A stretch of DNA of 64,000 bases, from the IMG/VR virus record IMGVR_UViG_3300032668_000017, positions 1 through 64,000 of that record, one strand, 5' to 3'. Below the pieces are notes generated by a model. That model saw nothing but the letters and a program-made list of their open reading frames with translations, made no database searches and was not told the DNA's origin. How positions within the stretch are numbered: position 1 is the stretch's first letter; each line of letters starts with the position of its first letter. Source of the DNA: a virus. Position numbers and translations under genes: made by a program. This document shows, in pieces, positions 18,582 through 27,096 of the stretch.

Positions 18582-19690
18582 TAGGTTTTGATAATGAAGT
18601 TAATACCGAGGTATGGAGAAATAGTAGTTGCTGCAGTGCCAGAACCTGTGTTGCCAATAGAAACCGAAATCCCAGTGACCGCACTATCAGTTGTGCCTGT
18701 ATAAAAACCAGTTGGATTACCGCCACCAGCACCACCAGAGCCAGCATAACCCCAAGCAAGATAGTTATGGGCGTGGCCCGGGTCACTTACCGAAGCACTA
18801 TGGTTGTGAGCTGGTAAGTTAGCTGTGCTTAAAGTTGTTGTTGCAGAACCACCAGAAGAACCAATAGAAGCAGCAATAGTACCAGCACCAATAGGCATTC
18901 TATCGGTATAGTTTGGTAAGTTAAATGTAGTAGACCCGTCACCAGTACCAAAAGTTGTACCAAGAACACTAAACAACGCAGAATAAGTAGTACGAGAAAC
19001 TGCCGAGCCATCACAATTTAAATACCCGCTAGGGGCGCTAGTTGTGGGCCACATTAATAAAGAGCCAGTTAAAACTGCATTTTGTGCTACGAAAGCTGTA
19101 GTTGCTATTTTGGTTGAATTATCCCCCGTTGTTGGGGTTGTAGAAGTGCCCCCGCCATTAAGTGCAGCAGCGCCTGTAAATGTAGAAACTCCGGTAACTC
19201 CTAAAGTACCGCCAATAGACATACTCCCCGCATCGGTTAAACCAGAAGCAGTTAAAGTTCCATTTACAACAAAGTTACCTGCAGAACCTGTTTGGGCGGA
19301 ATAAAAATTTGTACCATCTGTATATACTTGAGCAGTAACGCCATTAGGGATAGTTACAATAGAACCAGTAGAAGCGCCAATAGTAATAGCATATCCGCCT
19401 GTAGTTTGGTTAGATATGACGTACATCTTAGGCTGATTTAAGGGCGCAACAACTTGGTAAATTCCTGAGTTTGTACCCTGAACAACGAGCACCATGTTGC
19501 GGGCTTCGTCAGAAACGCCATTAAGATTTGTCAACGTATAGTTGGCATTAGACATAGTAATGGTTTGAACACCTGCCACCGCCTGTTCAATTAGGGTCCA
19601 GTTAGTATTAGTGGTTGTACCCCAAACGCCCGATTGTTCGCCGTTGCCAATTTCTTGGATTTTTAACGAAGTTGTGTATGTAGATGCCAT
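18581..19690 (-). CDS. tail-collar-domain fibre protein
   Basis: 369 residues. The first 200 residues are a beta-rich Thr/Asn/Gly shaft with a conserved-looking start (ASTYTTSLKIQEIGNGEQSG). At about 205-260 is a phage tail collar domain (APSGYLNCDGSAVSRTTYSA and GDGSTTFNLPNYTDRMPIG), followed by a His-containing AHNHSASVSDPGHAHNY receptor-binding-type tip. Probably a host-recognition fibre. It lies between the repeat protein and the holin. Confidence 0.85.
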   Translation of the reverse strand: MASTYTTSLKIQEIGNGEQSGVWGTTTNTNWTLIEQAVAGVQTITMSNANYTLTNLNGVSDEARNMVLVVQGTNSGIYQVVAPLNQPKMYVISNQTTGGYAITIGASTGSIVTIPNGVTAQVYTDGTNFYSAQTGSAGNFVVNGTLTASGLTDAGSMSIGGTLGVTGVSTFTGAAALNGGGTSTTPTTGDNSTKIATTAFVAQNAVLTGSLLMWPTTSAPSGYLNCDGSAVSRTTYSALFSVLGTTFGTGDGSTTFNLPNYTDRMPIGAGTIAASIGSSGGSATTTLSTANLPAHNHSASVSDPGHAHNYLAWGYAGSGGAGGGNPTGFYTGTTDSAVTGISVSIGNTGSGTAATTISPYLGINFIIKT

Positions 19691-19693
19691 GTT

Positions 19694-20596
19694 TTATCCT
19701 TGAGTATCATTTACCATAACCCAGTTAGGGTTTTGTGCATTGCCAATATTAGTCCAAGTTATTGAATTTGTGTTGTTTACTGGGTTAAACGTAATAGTGC
19801 TGCCGTCATTAATCTGGAACCAGCCCGTAAATACGTTTGAGTCTAGCCATACCACATTTTCATAAATACTTACATTATAGTTGGCTTGGACGCTATTGGC
19901 ATCATTAAATATTACATTTTCCAAGACGTTGTAAAAATGGTTTGCCGTAGCGGTTTGGGTTGAGGCAAAAGAGGCTGGTTCACTAATAGTGTCATAGAAA
20001 ACTGACTGGGTTGTGTTGGAATCGGCTAAATTAAGGTTTTCCGTAATAGAATCCAAGAAGGTAGACCGCGCGCTATTAGCATCGGCAAAAGTAAATCCTT
20101 CGCTAATTGCCTCTTGGAAAATACCTGCCTCACTAATAATATCCCCAAATACAAAGTTTTCTGTAATAGAATCAAGTAACGCCGCTGTACTTGTTGGGGT
20201 ATCGGCTAGATTAAAGTTTTCTGAACGGGATGCAGCAAATGCAGCCGCAATAGATGGGGTATCGGCTAAATTAAAGTTTTCGGCTATAGACTCGGCAAAC
20301 TGAGCGGCAATAGATGCTGAATCAGCAAAACTAAAGTTTTCGGTTCTAGAAGTTGAGAATTGACCCGTAATTGTGGGTGTGTCGGCCAAGCTAAAGTTTT
20401 CTGATACTGACCCTAGGATTGCTGCTGTTATTGAGGCACTATCCGCATATTGGGCATCTTCGGTTACAGACTGGGCAAACTGGGCAGCTAGCGTTGCGGC
20501 GTCAGCAAAGTTCAAATTCTCCGTAGCAGCCAATACATAAGCATTACCGCCAAGAGCAGCAAAAGGAGATTGAGCAAAGGCTGCGTATCCGAACAT
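19694..20596 (-). CDS. virion protein with twelve tandem 20-residue repeats
   Basis: 300 residues. After a hydrophobic start (MFGYAAFAQSPFAALGG), residues 25-264 are twelve consecutive 20-residue units of consensus xEN(F/L)x(F/L)ADxxSxxAxFxxS. The ending (ITFNPVNNTNSITWTNIG) is a small beta domain also common in phage fibres. The regular 20-residue period suggests a fibrous rod with a repeated surface. The flanking fibre genes support a tail-appendage role. No enzyme motif is visible. Confidence 0.75.
   Translation of the reverse strand: MFGYAAFAQSPFAALGGNAYVLAATENLNFADAATLAAQFAQSVTEDAQYADSASITAAILGSVSENFSLADTPTITGQFSTSRTENFSFADSASIAAQFAESIAENFNLADTPSIAAAFAASRSENFNLADTPTSTAALLDSITENFVFGDIISEAGIFQEAISEGFTFADANSARSTFLDSITENLNLADSNTTQSVFYDTISEPASFASTQTATANHFYNVLENVIFNDANSVQANYNVSIYENVVWLDSNVFTGWFQINDGSTITFNPVNNTNSITWTNIGNAQNPNWVMVNDTQG
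19805..20524 (-). repeat. twelve 60-bp coding repeats
   Basis: Twelve in-phase 60-base units encode the 20-residue repeats of the gene 19694-20596. Central units (3-6) are the most alike; outer units diverge, as expected from expansion in the middle of the array. The phase never breaks and there are no stops. Confidence 0.9.
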
Positions 20597-20844
20597 TATC
20601 CGACTAAAGCCTTAATTTCATCTGCAGTTAAACCAAGTGCAGTTAGTTTGGCTAATGCAGAAGCCTTTGCAGTTGCTTGTGCTGTTTCTTTTGCTGTTTC
20701 TGCTGCTTGTAATTCAGCTAATTTTGCTTGTGCTTGTGCCATATCATAAGACACTTCTTGTTCATTTACATCATAAGCAATATTGTTGCGAAATGAAATA
20801 ACATCAGAGTTTAAAAAACAAATGGCTTCAAAAATAGTAATCAT
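20596..20844 (-). CDS. small tail-fibre accessory protein with Ala-rich helical tail
   Basis: 82 residues from ATG 20844, which overlaps the previous stop in an ATGA junction; a longer upstream in-frame opening reads into the previous gene and is rejected. The N-terminus ([20 protein letters not shown]) is followed by a long Ala/Gln/Glu helix (AQAQAKLAELQAAETAKE) and the end LGLTADEIKALVG. Likely a fibre-assembly helper or small virion protein. Role unknown. Confidence 0.65.
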   Translation of the reverse strand: MITIFEAICFLNSDVISFRNNIAYDVNEQEVSYDMAQAQAKLAELQAAETAKETAQATAKASALAKLTALGLTADEIKALVG

Positions 20845-21278
20845 TGTGCTATTTCCATTAAAGTAATTGTATTTAAAACTGAATCTCCAAAAACATAATT
20901 TGTTCCAGCAGCAGCTCTTTGATATAAAGTATATGTAGTAGATGAAGTTGTGGCTGGCGAATCTAAATAACAAATGTTTGAAGTTGACCAATTTGCTGCA
21001 TTACATTCTATAAAACCGTTTGCTGGGCCAATATTAGAACCACTACGATAAATTGTTATAAAACCAGCACTACTACTTTGATAAACAGCAAGTTGCACAA
21101 TAATTAAAATTTTACTTGTTGAAAACAAAGGTGTAATTGAAGCAGAAAAACCTGTAGTTACAAATGAATTGCTAGTTGTAGATGAATAAGTTCCAGCATC
21201 ATTATATGTAGCTTGAACTACTTGCACCACTTTTCCTGTGCCCGTTAGCATTCCCGGTTGTACGGTAGTTAAACTCAT
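20841..21278 (-). CDS. tail-fibre tip-like beta protein
   Basis: 145 residues, beta-rich, with the segment [33 protein letters not shown] and a [20 protein letters not shown] block, typical of short phage proteins that form trimeric tips. It is the end of the fibre cassette and is coupled by ATGA overlaps to both neighbours. Exact role unknown. Confidence 0.65.
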   Translation of the reverse strand: MSLTTVQPGMLTGTGKVVQVVQATYNDAGTYSSTTSNSFVTTGFSASITPLFSTSKILIIVQLAVYQSSSAGFITIYRSGSNIGPANGFIECNAANWSTSNICYLDSPATTSSTTYTLYQRAAAGTNYVFGDSVLNTITLMEIAQ

Positions 21279-21433
21279 TGCGCAGCCTCCGGTGTATTAC
21301 CTTCTGCAAGCCAAGCTAGGTATTGTTGGTAATCGGTGTTGTCTGGGTCGAATGGGATGCAAGCACCGTCTGATGTACGAATGATGCAATTTGATATTGG
21401 GTTAAGAATATCTGGTGTTATTAACTTATACAT
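21275..21433 (-). CDS. small fibre-associated protein, copy B of the MYKLI family
   Basis: 52 residues beginning [15 protein letters not shown] and containing [20 protein letters not shown]. It is a paralogue of the protein at 24371-24541 and follows a fibre gene of the same paralogous family in both places. Its start touches the fibre stop. Probably a fibre-assembly chaperone or a small capping subunit. That it is real is supported by its duplication together with the fibre. Confidence 0.75.
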   Translation of the reverse strand: MYKLITPDILNPISNCIIRTSDGACIPFDPDNTDYQQYLAWLAEGNTPEAAQ

Positions 21434-22528
21434 TTATAGCTCCGCAGAAAACGCTAAATAGGCAGTAACATCGCCATTACCCGTAAATCCAGTGTTTTGT
21501 CCTGTGGTCATAACGGCGCTTGAAGCATCAATCCCAAAATATCCATTAGACAAGCCCATTTGTGAGTTACCAAAAACTGAAAAACTAATTACATTTATAC
21601 CACCATACACAATCCGATTATTTCCTCCAGCAGACAAAGTAGGAAATGTTCGCATAGAAACTGGAAGTATTACAAAAACATAAGCTCTTGTTGCTGTACC
21701 AGCGTACCCATTTCCATATCCAGCATATCCACCATTATTATCGTTTGCACTTAATTTTGAATAATAACGCTGACACAACGCTAACTCAGTACCATAGCTA
21801 CGATACTCAAAGTTTGTTGCTGTAGTGCCGATTTCAAGCTGGACGCCGGTGATGTAGAAGGTTGCTCCGTTTGTGCCTACTACGGATGTTGCACCTGTTG
21901 CACCACGATAATCGCCTGATTGCCATGAGCCAGCAGTAGCTGAATAAGTTGAACCAACACCAAGACCTAAAAATACAGAAAGTCCTCTACCATTTGTTGT
22001 TAGCCAAGTTCCTGTTGTGCTTCCAGCAATAGTTACAGAAATAGAAGTCCAAGTATTAGCTACTGGAATAGAATATGTAAATGGATAAGACTGTGTTCTA
22101 GCATTGTTTTGTAACGCACCGCCAAAAGTTCCAGTTAATGAAGAATAAACTTGAAACGATAGGGTAACTGTTTTAGCATTAGCAGTTCCAAAGCCTAAAT
22201 CAGCAACATTAAAACCTTCAATATATTGGGCAATATTAAATAAATCACCGCTACCAACAGAATATGCAGAAGTGGATGTAACTCCAAGATAATTTGTAAA
22301 TCCTACTGGCGGTGTTACTGGACCAGCGTTTTGTTGAATAGTTACTTTTGAGTTTTGAGTTGCATCGTAAAGCCAGCGGTCAAGAGTATAACTACCAGCG
22401 ATAGAGCCTGAATATTGAGCACCAGCATTTCTTTGGTCAATAACCATCGCACCATTAATAATGCGATTTTTCCACGCAGTGCTAACTCCAGCAGAGCCTA
22501 ACTGAGAAAGGATGTTTGATGTTGTCAT
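21434..22528 (-). CDS. tail fibre / receptor-binding protein, copy B
   Basis: 364 residues. It carries the NRIINGAMVIDQRN start and YTLDRW...NVADLGFGTANAKT, GATSVVGTNGATFYITGVQL and ELALCQRYY blocks found in phage fibre tips with a carbohydrate-binding-like beta sandwich. It is closely parallel to residues ~120-447 of the gene at 24542-25885 but lacks that gene's N-terminal attachment part, so it may bind the tail through a partner. It is followed directly by the small MYKLI gene. Confidence 0.75.
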   Translation of the reverse strand: MTTSNILSQLGSAGVSTAWKNRIINGAMVIDQRNAGAQYSGSIAGSYTLDRWLYDATQNSKVTIQQNAGPVTPPVGFTNYLGVTSTSAYSVGSGDLFNIAQYIEGFNVADLGFGTANAKTVTLSFQVYSSLTGTFGGALQNNARTQSYPFTYSIPVANTWTSISVTIAGSTTGTWLTTNGRGLSVFLGLGVGSTYSATAGSWQSGDYRGATGATSVVGTNGATFYITGVQLEIGTTATNFEYRSYGTELALCQRYYSKLSANDNNGGYAGYGNGYAGTATRAYVFVILPVSMRTFPTLSAGGNNRIVYGGINVISFSVFGNSQMGLSNGYFGIDASSAVMTTGQNTGFTGNGDVTAYLAFSAEL

Positions 22529-22686
22529 TTAAGTTGGTCTTCCGTAGGTCTAGCAAGAGTTGGGTGTTCCCATTTAGCAATGTAATCGCCTTTGCCGTCT
22601 GAATCGTTTTGCAAAGTAATGACAGTCAAAAAGTCTTTATCTTCAAGGTTTGGGTAAATTGTTTTAATTTTTTCAAATAATGTCAT
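22525..22686 (-). CDS. XkdW-like small protein, copy B
   Basis: 53 residues: MTLFEKIKTIYPNLEDKDF, then TVITLQNDSDGKGDYIAKW, ending ARPTEDQLK. The DxDGxGDYIxxW pattern is that of the XkdW-type small proteins that accompany tail fibres. The ATG is at 22686 and it ends in an ATGA overlap with the next gene. It shares 82 identical bases with the copy at 23716-23877. Confidence 0.75.
   Translation of the reverse strand: MTLFEKIKTIYPNLEDKDFLTVITLQNDSDGKGDYIAKWEHPTLARPTEDQLK
22547..22628 (-). repeat. 82-bp direct repeat, copy 1
   Basis: Identical over 82 bases to 23738-23819, 1191 bases away. Both lie in the XkdW-like genes. Identity this long at DNA level, synonymous sites included, points to recent duplication or gene conversion. 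Confidence 0.95.
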
Positions 22687-22687
22687 T

Positions 22688-23716
22688 TTATGCCGCCCTT
22701 ACCAAAAAGCCTTGAAAGTTAGATTGTGTAGAAGTTCCTCTAAAAACGGGACTTGTTGCATTAAAATTTCCATAACATTCAACATAATCAGTTGTTCCAT
22801 TGCAATATATTAAATACACACCTAAAGCTGAACTAGAACTACCCCCTGATGTGATTTGTTGCACTTCATATTGAACACTTGACCCATTTTTATAAAATGC
22901 AATGCCTTGGACAACTGGATTTGTAGAAGCATCAACAGTTATTTGGGCATTAAACATATAATACCCAGCAACATTTGGAGTAAATCTATATGTTGATGTA
23001 TTAAAGCAAGAAGCTGTATCAAATTGTTTGGTATCAAATTGTGCTTTTGTCCATGTTGAACTTGTTACAGATTGGTTACTAGACATATAAGCACTAAACG
23101 CTGGCATATTACCGCTAACCATTACTGTGCCAGTAGCGCTGGGGAATGTGGCTGTATTGCTACCCGGTGTATTTAAAGTAGTAATTGTGCCAAGATATGA
23201 ATTGGCTACAGAATTTGCCGTTGCAGGAATAGCATTTAATACGCTAGACACATAGAAGCTTTCGGTGATAATTAAATCGCCAGCCGTTGCGCCCGTAGTC
23301 AAAACCACAGTAGTACCATTAGTCGCAGTATAGTCGGCAGAGCCTAGCAAAACACCATTACGATAGACTTGAATAAATCCCACTGTATAAGATGGCGGGG
23401 TAAATGTAGTCTGTCCTGCGGTTGCAGTAAATTCGGTCTGGGTGCGGTAGGCTGTGGTCGTTACGCCAGATGCTGGGATACCAAGATAGCGGGCTGAAAT
23501 GTTGCCTGTACCAGTTGGAGGCGCAGCTGAGAATGTTAGGGTCGTGCCTGAGACAGAGTAGGTTGATGGGTCTTGAACTACACCAGAGATTGCTACGAGA
23601 ACTGAGGCCGTATTAGCTGGCGCTACAGAAGTAGTAAAGGCGGTTGTAGACCCGTTGCCACTAAATGTGTCTACAAGGAAGGCTACTTGAGAAGGCGATT
23701 GTCCGATATATGGCAT
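22688..23716 (-). CDS. tail fibre with N-terminal attachment repeat and C1q/TNF-like tip
   Basis: 342 residues. The N-terminal part (residues 1-175) has two related beta units of fibre-attachment type (FSGNGSTTAFTTSV, GVVQDPSTYSVSGTTLTF). The C-terminal ~140 residues form a C1q/TNF-like tip (MPAFSAYMSSNQSV, STWTK, YRFTPNVAGYY). The tip is paralogous to that of gene 23877-24371. Likely a trimeric receptor-binding protein. Confidence 0.75.
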   Translation of the reverse strand: MPYIGQSPSQVAFLVDTFSGNGSTTAFTTSVAPANTASVLVAISGVVQDPSTYSVSGTTLTFSAAPPTGTGNISARYLGIPASGVTTTAYRTQTEFTATAGQTTFTPPSYTVGFIQVYRNGVLLGSADYTATNGTTVVLTTGATAGDLIITESFYVSSVLNAIPATANSVANSYLGTITTLNTPGSNTATFPSATGTVMVSGNMPAFSAYMSSNQSVTSSTWTKAQFDTKQFDTASCFNTSTYRFTPNVAGYYMFNAQITVDASTNPVVQGIAFYKNGSSVQYEVQQITSGGSSSSALGVYLIYCNGTTDYVECYGNFNATSPVFRGTSTQSNFQGFLVRAA

Positions 23717-23877
23717 TACGCTAATTGCTCCGCAGTTGGTCTAGCAAGAGTTGGGTGTTCCCATTTAGCAATGTAATCGCCTTTGCCGTCTGAATCGTTT
23801 TGCAAAGTAATGACAGTCATAAAATCTTGAATTGTGAGGCTAGGATATAAAGCCATGATTTTTTCGTATAAAGTCAT
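23716..23877 (-). CDS. XkdW-like small protein, copy A
   Basis: 53 residues (MTLYEKIMALYPSLTIQDF, TVITLQNDSDGKGDYIAKW, ending PTAEQLA). It starts within the TAATG junction of the upstream fibre gene and ends in a TAATG junction with the next, so all three are translationally coupled. Paralogue of 22525-22686. Confidence 0.75.
   Translation of the reverse strand: MTLYEKIMALYPSLTIQDFMTVITLQNDSDGKGDYIAKWEHPTLARPTAEQLA
23738..23819 (-). repeat. 82-bp direct repeat, copy 2
   Basis: Second copy of the repeat at 22547-22628. Recombination between the copies would remove one fibre gene (22688-23716) and fuse the two XkdW-like genes in frame. Confidence 0.95.
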
Positions 23878-24371
23878 TATGCGCTCCTTACCATTGCTGC
23901 TTGGAAATAACTATTACTAATTCCACTTGAAAAAATTGGCAAGCTAGAAGCTACTTGCAATCCATATAACTCAACATAATCTGTTGTACCGTTCATGTAA
24001 ATTAAAATAGTCATATTTGCAAGTGAAGCGGCAGGGGCACCAGCAGGATAAACTAAAGTTCCATATTTGAATAAAGAACTATTTTTATAAATTGCAATTT
24101 GAAATTGGCTATTTCCGCTTGAAGAATTAAAATAAATATTTCCTGTTACCTGATAATAACCAGCTACAGTTGGTGTAAAACGATAATTTGTGGTGTTATC
24201 GTAACAAGAAGCAGTATCAAATTCTTTTGTATTTGCGGCAAGTTTTGTCCATGTATTACTAGAGATAGATTGGTTTGTTCCTAAATAAGCACTAAAAGCT
24301 GGCATATTGCCAGATACCATTACGGTTCCCGTAGACCCTGTAGAAGTTGCATCTATTACTGAGACTGACAT
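23877..24371 (-). CDS. C1q/TNF-like fibre tip protein without attachment domain
   Basis: 164 residues, essentially a free-standing tip: TVMVSGNMPAFSAYLG, SNTWTKLAANTKEFDTAS, NYRFTPTVAGYYQVTG, MNGTTDYVELYG. The same domain ends the gene at 22688-23716. Such short tips may sit on a shared shaft or assemble with the preceding fibre. Coupled by TAATG to both neighbours. Confidence 0.7.
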   Translation of the reverse strand: MSVSVIDATSTGSTGTVMVSGNMPAFSAYLGTNQSISSNTWTKLAANTKEFDTASCYDNTTNYRFTPTVAGYYQVTGNIYFNSSSGNSQFQIAIYKNSSLFKYGTLVYPAGAPAASLANMTILIYMNGTTDYVELYGLQVASSLPIFSSGISNSYFQAAMVRSA

Positions 24372-24541
24372 TATGCTACTCCTTGTGTATCTGCTGGCTG
24401 GGCGACATTACCCTCAGATACCCATTTTAGGTAAGCTTGGTAATCTGTGTTGTCAGGGTCAAAAGGAATAAATGCGCCATCTGACAATCTTTGAACAGTA
24501 TCTGACTTTTGTGTAATTTGATTTTTAATTAACTTATACAT
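24371..24541 (-). CDS. small fibre-associated protein, copy A of the MYKLI family
   Basis: 56 residues (MYKLIKNQITQKSDTVQRLS, then [20 protein letters not shown]). The ATG follows the fibre stop TAA directly with no gap. Paralogue of 21275-21433 in the same position relative to its fibre. Confidence 0.75.
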   Translation of the reverse strand: MYKLIKNQITQKSDTVQRLSDGAFIPFDPDNTDYQAYLKWVSEGNVAQPADTQGVA

Positions 24542-25885
24542 TTATAGCTCCGCAGAAGCGTTAAAACTTCCAGTTGTTCCGCTAAATACATAAGTATCTC
24601 CAGAGCCAGCAGAATTAAACCCTAAAGATGGACTATTTACTGTAGGGCCATTTGGGGCTAACGAATTGCTATTACTGTAAGTCCATGTGCCAGTAACAGT
24701 TATAGTTGGTATAGCCCTCATAGTTACAGGAAAATTATAATTTAATGGGTATGTGTATCCAGTACTTGTTGCATAATTTCTTCCAAAAATTCCAAGACTT
24801 GATGATGCTGGGCTACCTAAATAGTAATAACGCTGACATAAAGCTAACTCTTGACCATACTGTCTATATTCAAATCCAGTAGCACTACTTCCTACTTCTA
24901 GTTGAACACCAGTAATGTAGAAGGTTGCTCCGTTTGTTCCTACTACTGATGTTGCGCCTGTGACTGATACATAAGTAGAACCAGACCAAGAACCAGCAGT
25001 TCCGCTTAATGTTGAGCCTGTACCCAAGCTGAAAAAAACACTAAATCCTTCGCCGTTTGTTGTTCCATAAGTTCCAGTTGTATCACCAGCAATAGTTATA
25101 AAAATTTGAGTCCATGTGTTTGCACTAGAAATTGTGTAACTAAATGGATAAGACCTAGTTCCATTTGGTGCATTTAAAGCACCTCCAAAAGTTCCAGTTA
25201 GGCTTGATTGAACCCAAAAAGAAACCGTTATAGTTTTAGCGTTAGCAGTCCCAAAGCCAAGGTCTGCTACGTTGTAGCCCTCAATAGGTTGTTGCAGACA
25301 AAACAATTCTCCGCTACCAACAGTATAGGAAGATAAAGAAGTAACTTTAATGCTGTTATTAAATCCCGCTGGTGCTGTTGTAACTTGTTGAACGCTATAT
25401 TTTGATGATTGGCTTAATCTGGCTTTCCATCTATCTAATGTATATCCTTCTGCTGTAGGAGTAACACTAGCACCATTATTCCTTTGGTCAATAACCATCG
25501 CACCATTGATAATGCGGTTCTTCATAATAGAAGCATTACCAGCTCCTAATGTTGCATAAGTCATTGGTAGCGCTGTTACAGTGCCAAAAGAACTATTTTG
25601 AACTGTGCCTTGGCTTGGAGCAATAGTGTTAGTCTGTAAACTCGTGTATTCAACCCAAATGTTATTTGTGCCGCTTGGTGGAGCAGAAGTAAAAGTTAAA
25701 GTTGTACCAGATACAGTAAATGCACTTGATGGGTTTTGAACTACGTTAGCTACAGAGACAATAATCTGCGCTGCAGATACAACTGAAACCGGTAAAGTAA
25801 ATGCCGTAGTTGAGCCGTTGCCTGAAAAATAAGCAACTTGTGGGGCGTACTGCTGGACGGAGAGCGAATTGCCGAGATATGCCAT
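24542..25885 (-). CDS. tail fibre / receptor-binding protein, copy A
   Basis: 447 residues. The N-terminal ~110 residues are an attachment-type beta unit (FSGNGSTTAFTLPVSV, VVQNPSSAFTVSGTTLTF). The body begins IMKNRIINGAMVIDQRN and parallels gene 21434-22528, including NVADLGFGTANAKT and GATSVVGTNGATFYITGVQL. The last residues (FNASAEL) match the paralogue (FSAEL), and so does the DNA around the stop. Probably the main receptor-binding fibre. Confidence 0.8.
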   Translation of the reverse strand: MAYLGNSLSVQQYAPQVAYFSGNGSTTAFTLPVSVVSAAQIIVSVANVVQNPSSAFTVSGTTLTFTSAPPSGTNNIWVEYTSLQTNTIAPSQGTVQNSSFGTVTALPMTYATLGAGNASIMKNRIINGAMVIDQRNNGASVTPTAEGYTLDRWKARLSQSSKYSVQQVTTAPAGFNNSIKVTSLSSYTVGSGELFCLQQPIEGYNVADLGFGTANAKTITVSFWVQSSLTGTFGGALNAPNGTRSYPFSYTISSANTWTQIFITIAGDTTGTYGTTNGEGFSVFFSLGTGSTLSGTAGSWSGSTYVSVTGATSVVGTNGATFYITGVQLEVGSSATGFEYRQYGQELALCQRYYYLGSPASSSLGIFGRNYATSTGYTYPLNYNFPVTMRAIPTITVTGTWTYSNSNSLAPNGPTVNSPSLGFNSAGSGDTYVFSGTTGSFNASAEL

Positions 25886-25886
25886 G

Positions 25887-26213
25887 TTATACCGCTGTCA
25901 AAGCTGAAATCCAAACATCACCAGAAGTGGCTGCGCTATTTACTACAGATAATGAATCACTTGCAATCATAACTACTCTATTGCCTTGAATGACCTCAAT
26001 TGAACCGCCAACAGGAATAGTGGCTTGATAAACCAAATAATAGTTCACTGAGCTGCGAGTAATATATACCGAAGTTGTAATAGGAGCATTAGTTGTATTT
26101 GATACGATGCAGCTAGAAATAGCAACTGTACCTGAGGAGATACTAGAAATTACAGTAGAGGCTGATGTGCCTACGTTCTTTGCTGCATACGAGGTATTTG
26201 AATAAGTAGTCAT
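25887..26213 (-). CDS. small beta-rich tail protein
   Basis: 108 residues (MTTYSNTSYAAKNVG, ITTSVYITRSSVNYYLVYQA, IPVGGSIEVIQGNRVVMIAS). It resembles short Thr/Ser-rich phage proteins placed before fibres, perhaps a fibre-attachment or neck protein. No signal peptide or enzyme motif. Confidence 0.65.
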   Translation of the reverse strand: MTTYSNTSYAAKNVGTSASTVISSISSGTVAISSCIVSNTTNAPITTSVYITRSSVNYYLVYQATIPVGGSIEVIQGNRVVMIASDSLSVVNSAATSGDVWISALTAV

Positions 26214-26214
26214 G

Positions 26215-27087
26215 TTAGCCCATCATAAATGATAAAAAGTACGCAACGTCATTAGAAGCGCCAGCAGCCCAAACTGGGGGTGTGCTTGAACCTTGCGAAG
26301 TTAAAACCTGTCCAGTCGAACCATACTGTCCGTTAAATGCCACCGCACTAGCAGCATTAATTGTCATCGCATCGGTAGCAGCATTATTAATCGTAAAGTG
26401 AATAGCGTTTGAGCTATTTGTACCAACAGTTAAGTCAGTACTTTGCGCATATAAATACACCATGCTAGGCGAATTTAGAGGTCCAGTCCCTGTATAAGTA
26501 GAACTATTAATACCAAAGTCGCCATAGTTTGTTGAAGCTGTGCCGCCATCAGAACTTACAATATAGTCTGCAGAAGCTGCTGTGCCATTTAAACTATTTT
26601 GGATAATCATCTGGGCGTAACTATTTACGCTAGTTTGATAAGAAGCAAAAATGCCTGTATCCGAATAAGTTAAAGTACCGTAGTTGTATGGCCCTTTGTT
26701 TGTAGAACCTGTAGTACTAGCAGTTGTTGTAAGGCTGTTCAGCGACGCAGACGAACCAGTATAGATTGAGGTTTCGGCTGGATATGTACAAAATACCGTT
26801 AATGAATTTGATGTACTAAAACTAACTTTAGATGGCTGTGTGCCCGCACTATTTGCATAAACTGTAGTGCGCTGTAAAGTGTTTGGGGTACCAGATACGA
26901 TTGTGCCAAGACCCACTTCCCATGTATATCCAGCAGGGTCGTAGATTGTGTAATAGGTTGTGTTGCCGTTACCAATGCCCGAGACAAAAGACTGATAGCC
27001 GTTAACAGCGCCAGCTAAATTAACAGTCCCTGTACCGGTAGATACTGTACCGGTTTCTTGTACTCGGTCAGCAACAATAAAGGTCAT
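26215..27087 (-). CDS. fibre/shaft protein
   Basis: 290 residues. The start (MTFIVADRVQETGTVSTGTG, later YTIYDPAGYTWEVGLGT) matches an N-terminal phage fibre module. The middle (TSVNSYAQMIIQNSLNG, STNYGDFGINSSTY) and end (SSNAIHFTINNAATDAMTIN, GSTGQVLTSQGSSTPPVWAAG) are widespread fibre repeats. Probably the most tail-proximal fibre of the cassette, given its order in the operon. Confidence 0.75.
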   Translation of the reverse strand: MTFIVADRVQETGTVSTGTGTVNLAGAVNGYQSFVSGIGNGNTTYYTIYDPAGYTWEVGLGTIVSGTPNTLQRTTVYANSAGTQPSKVSFSTSNSLTVFCTYPAETSIYTGSSASLNSLTTTASTTGSTNKGPYNYGTLTYSDTGIFASYQTSVNSYAQMIIQNSLNGTAASADYIVSSDGGTASTNYGDFGINSSTYTGTGPLNSPSMVYLYAQSTDLTVGTNSSNAIHFTINNAATDAMTINAASAVAFNGQYGSTGQVLTSQGSSTPPVWAAGASNDVAYFLSFMMG

Positions 27088-27096
27088 TTAAAACCC

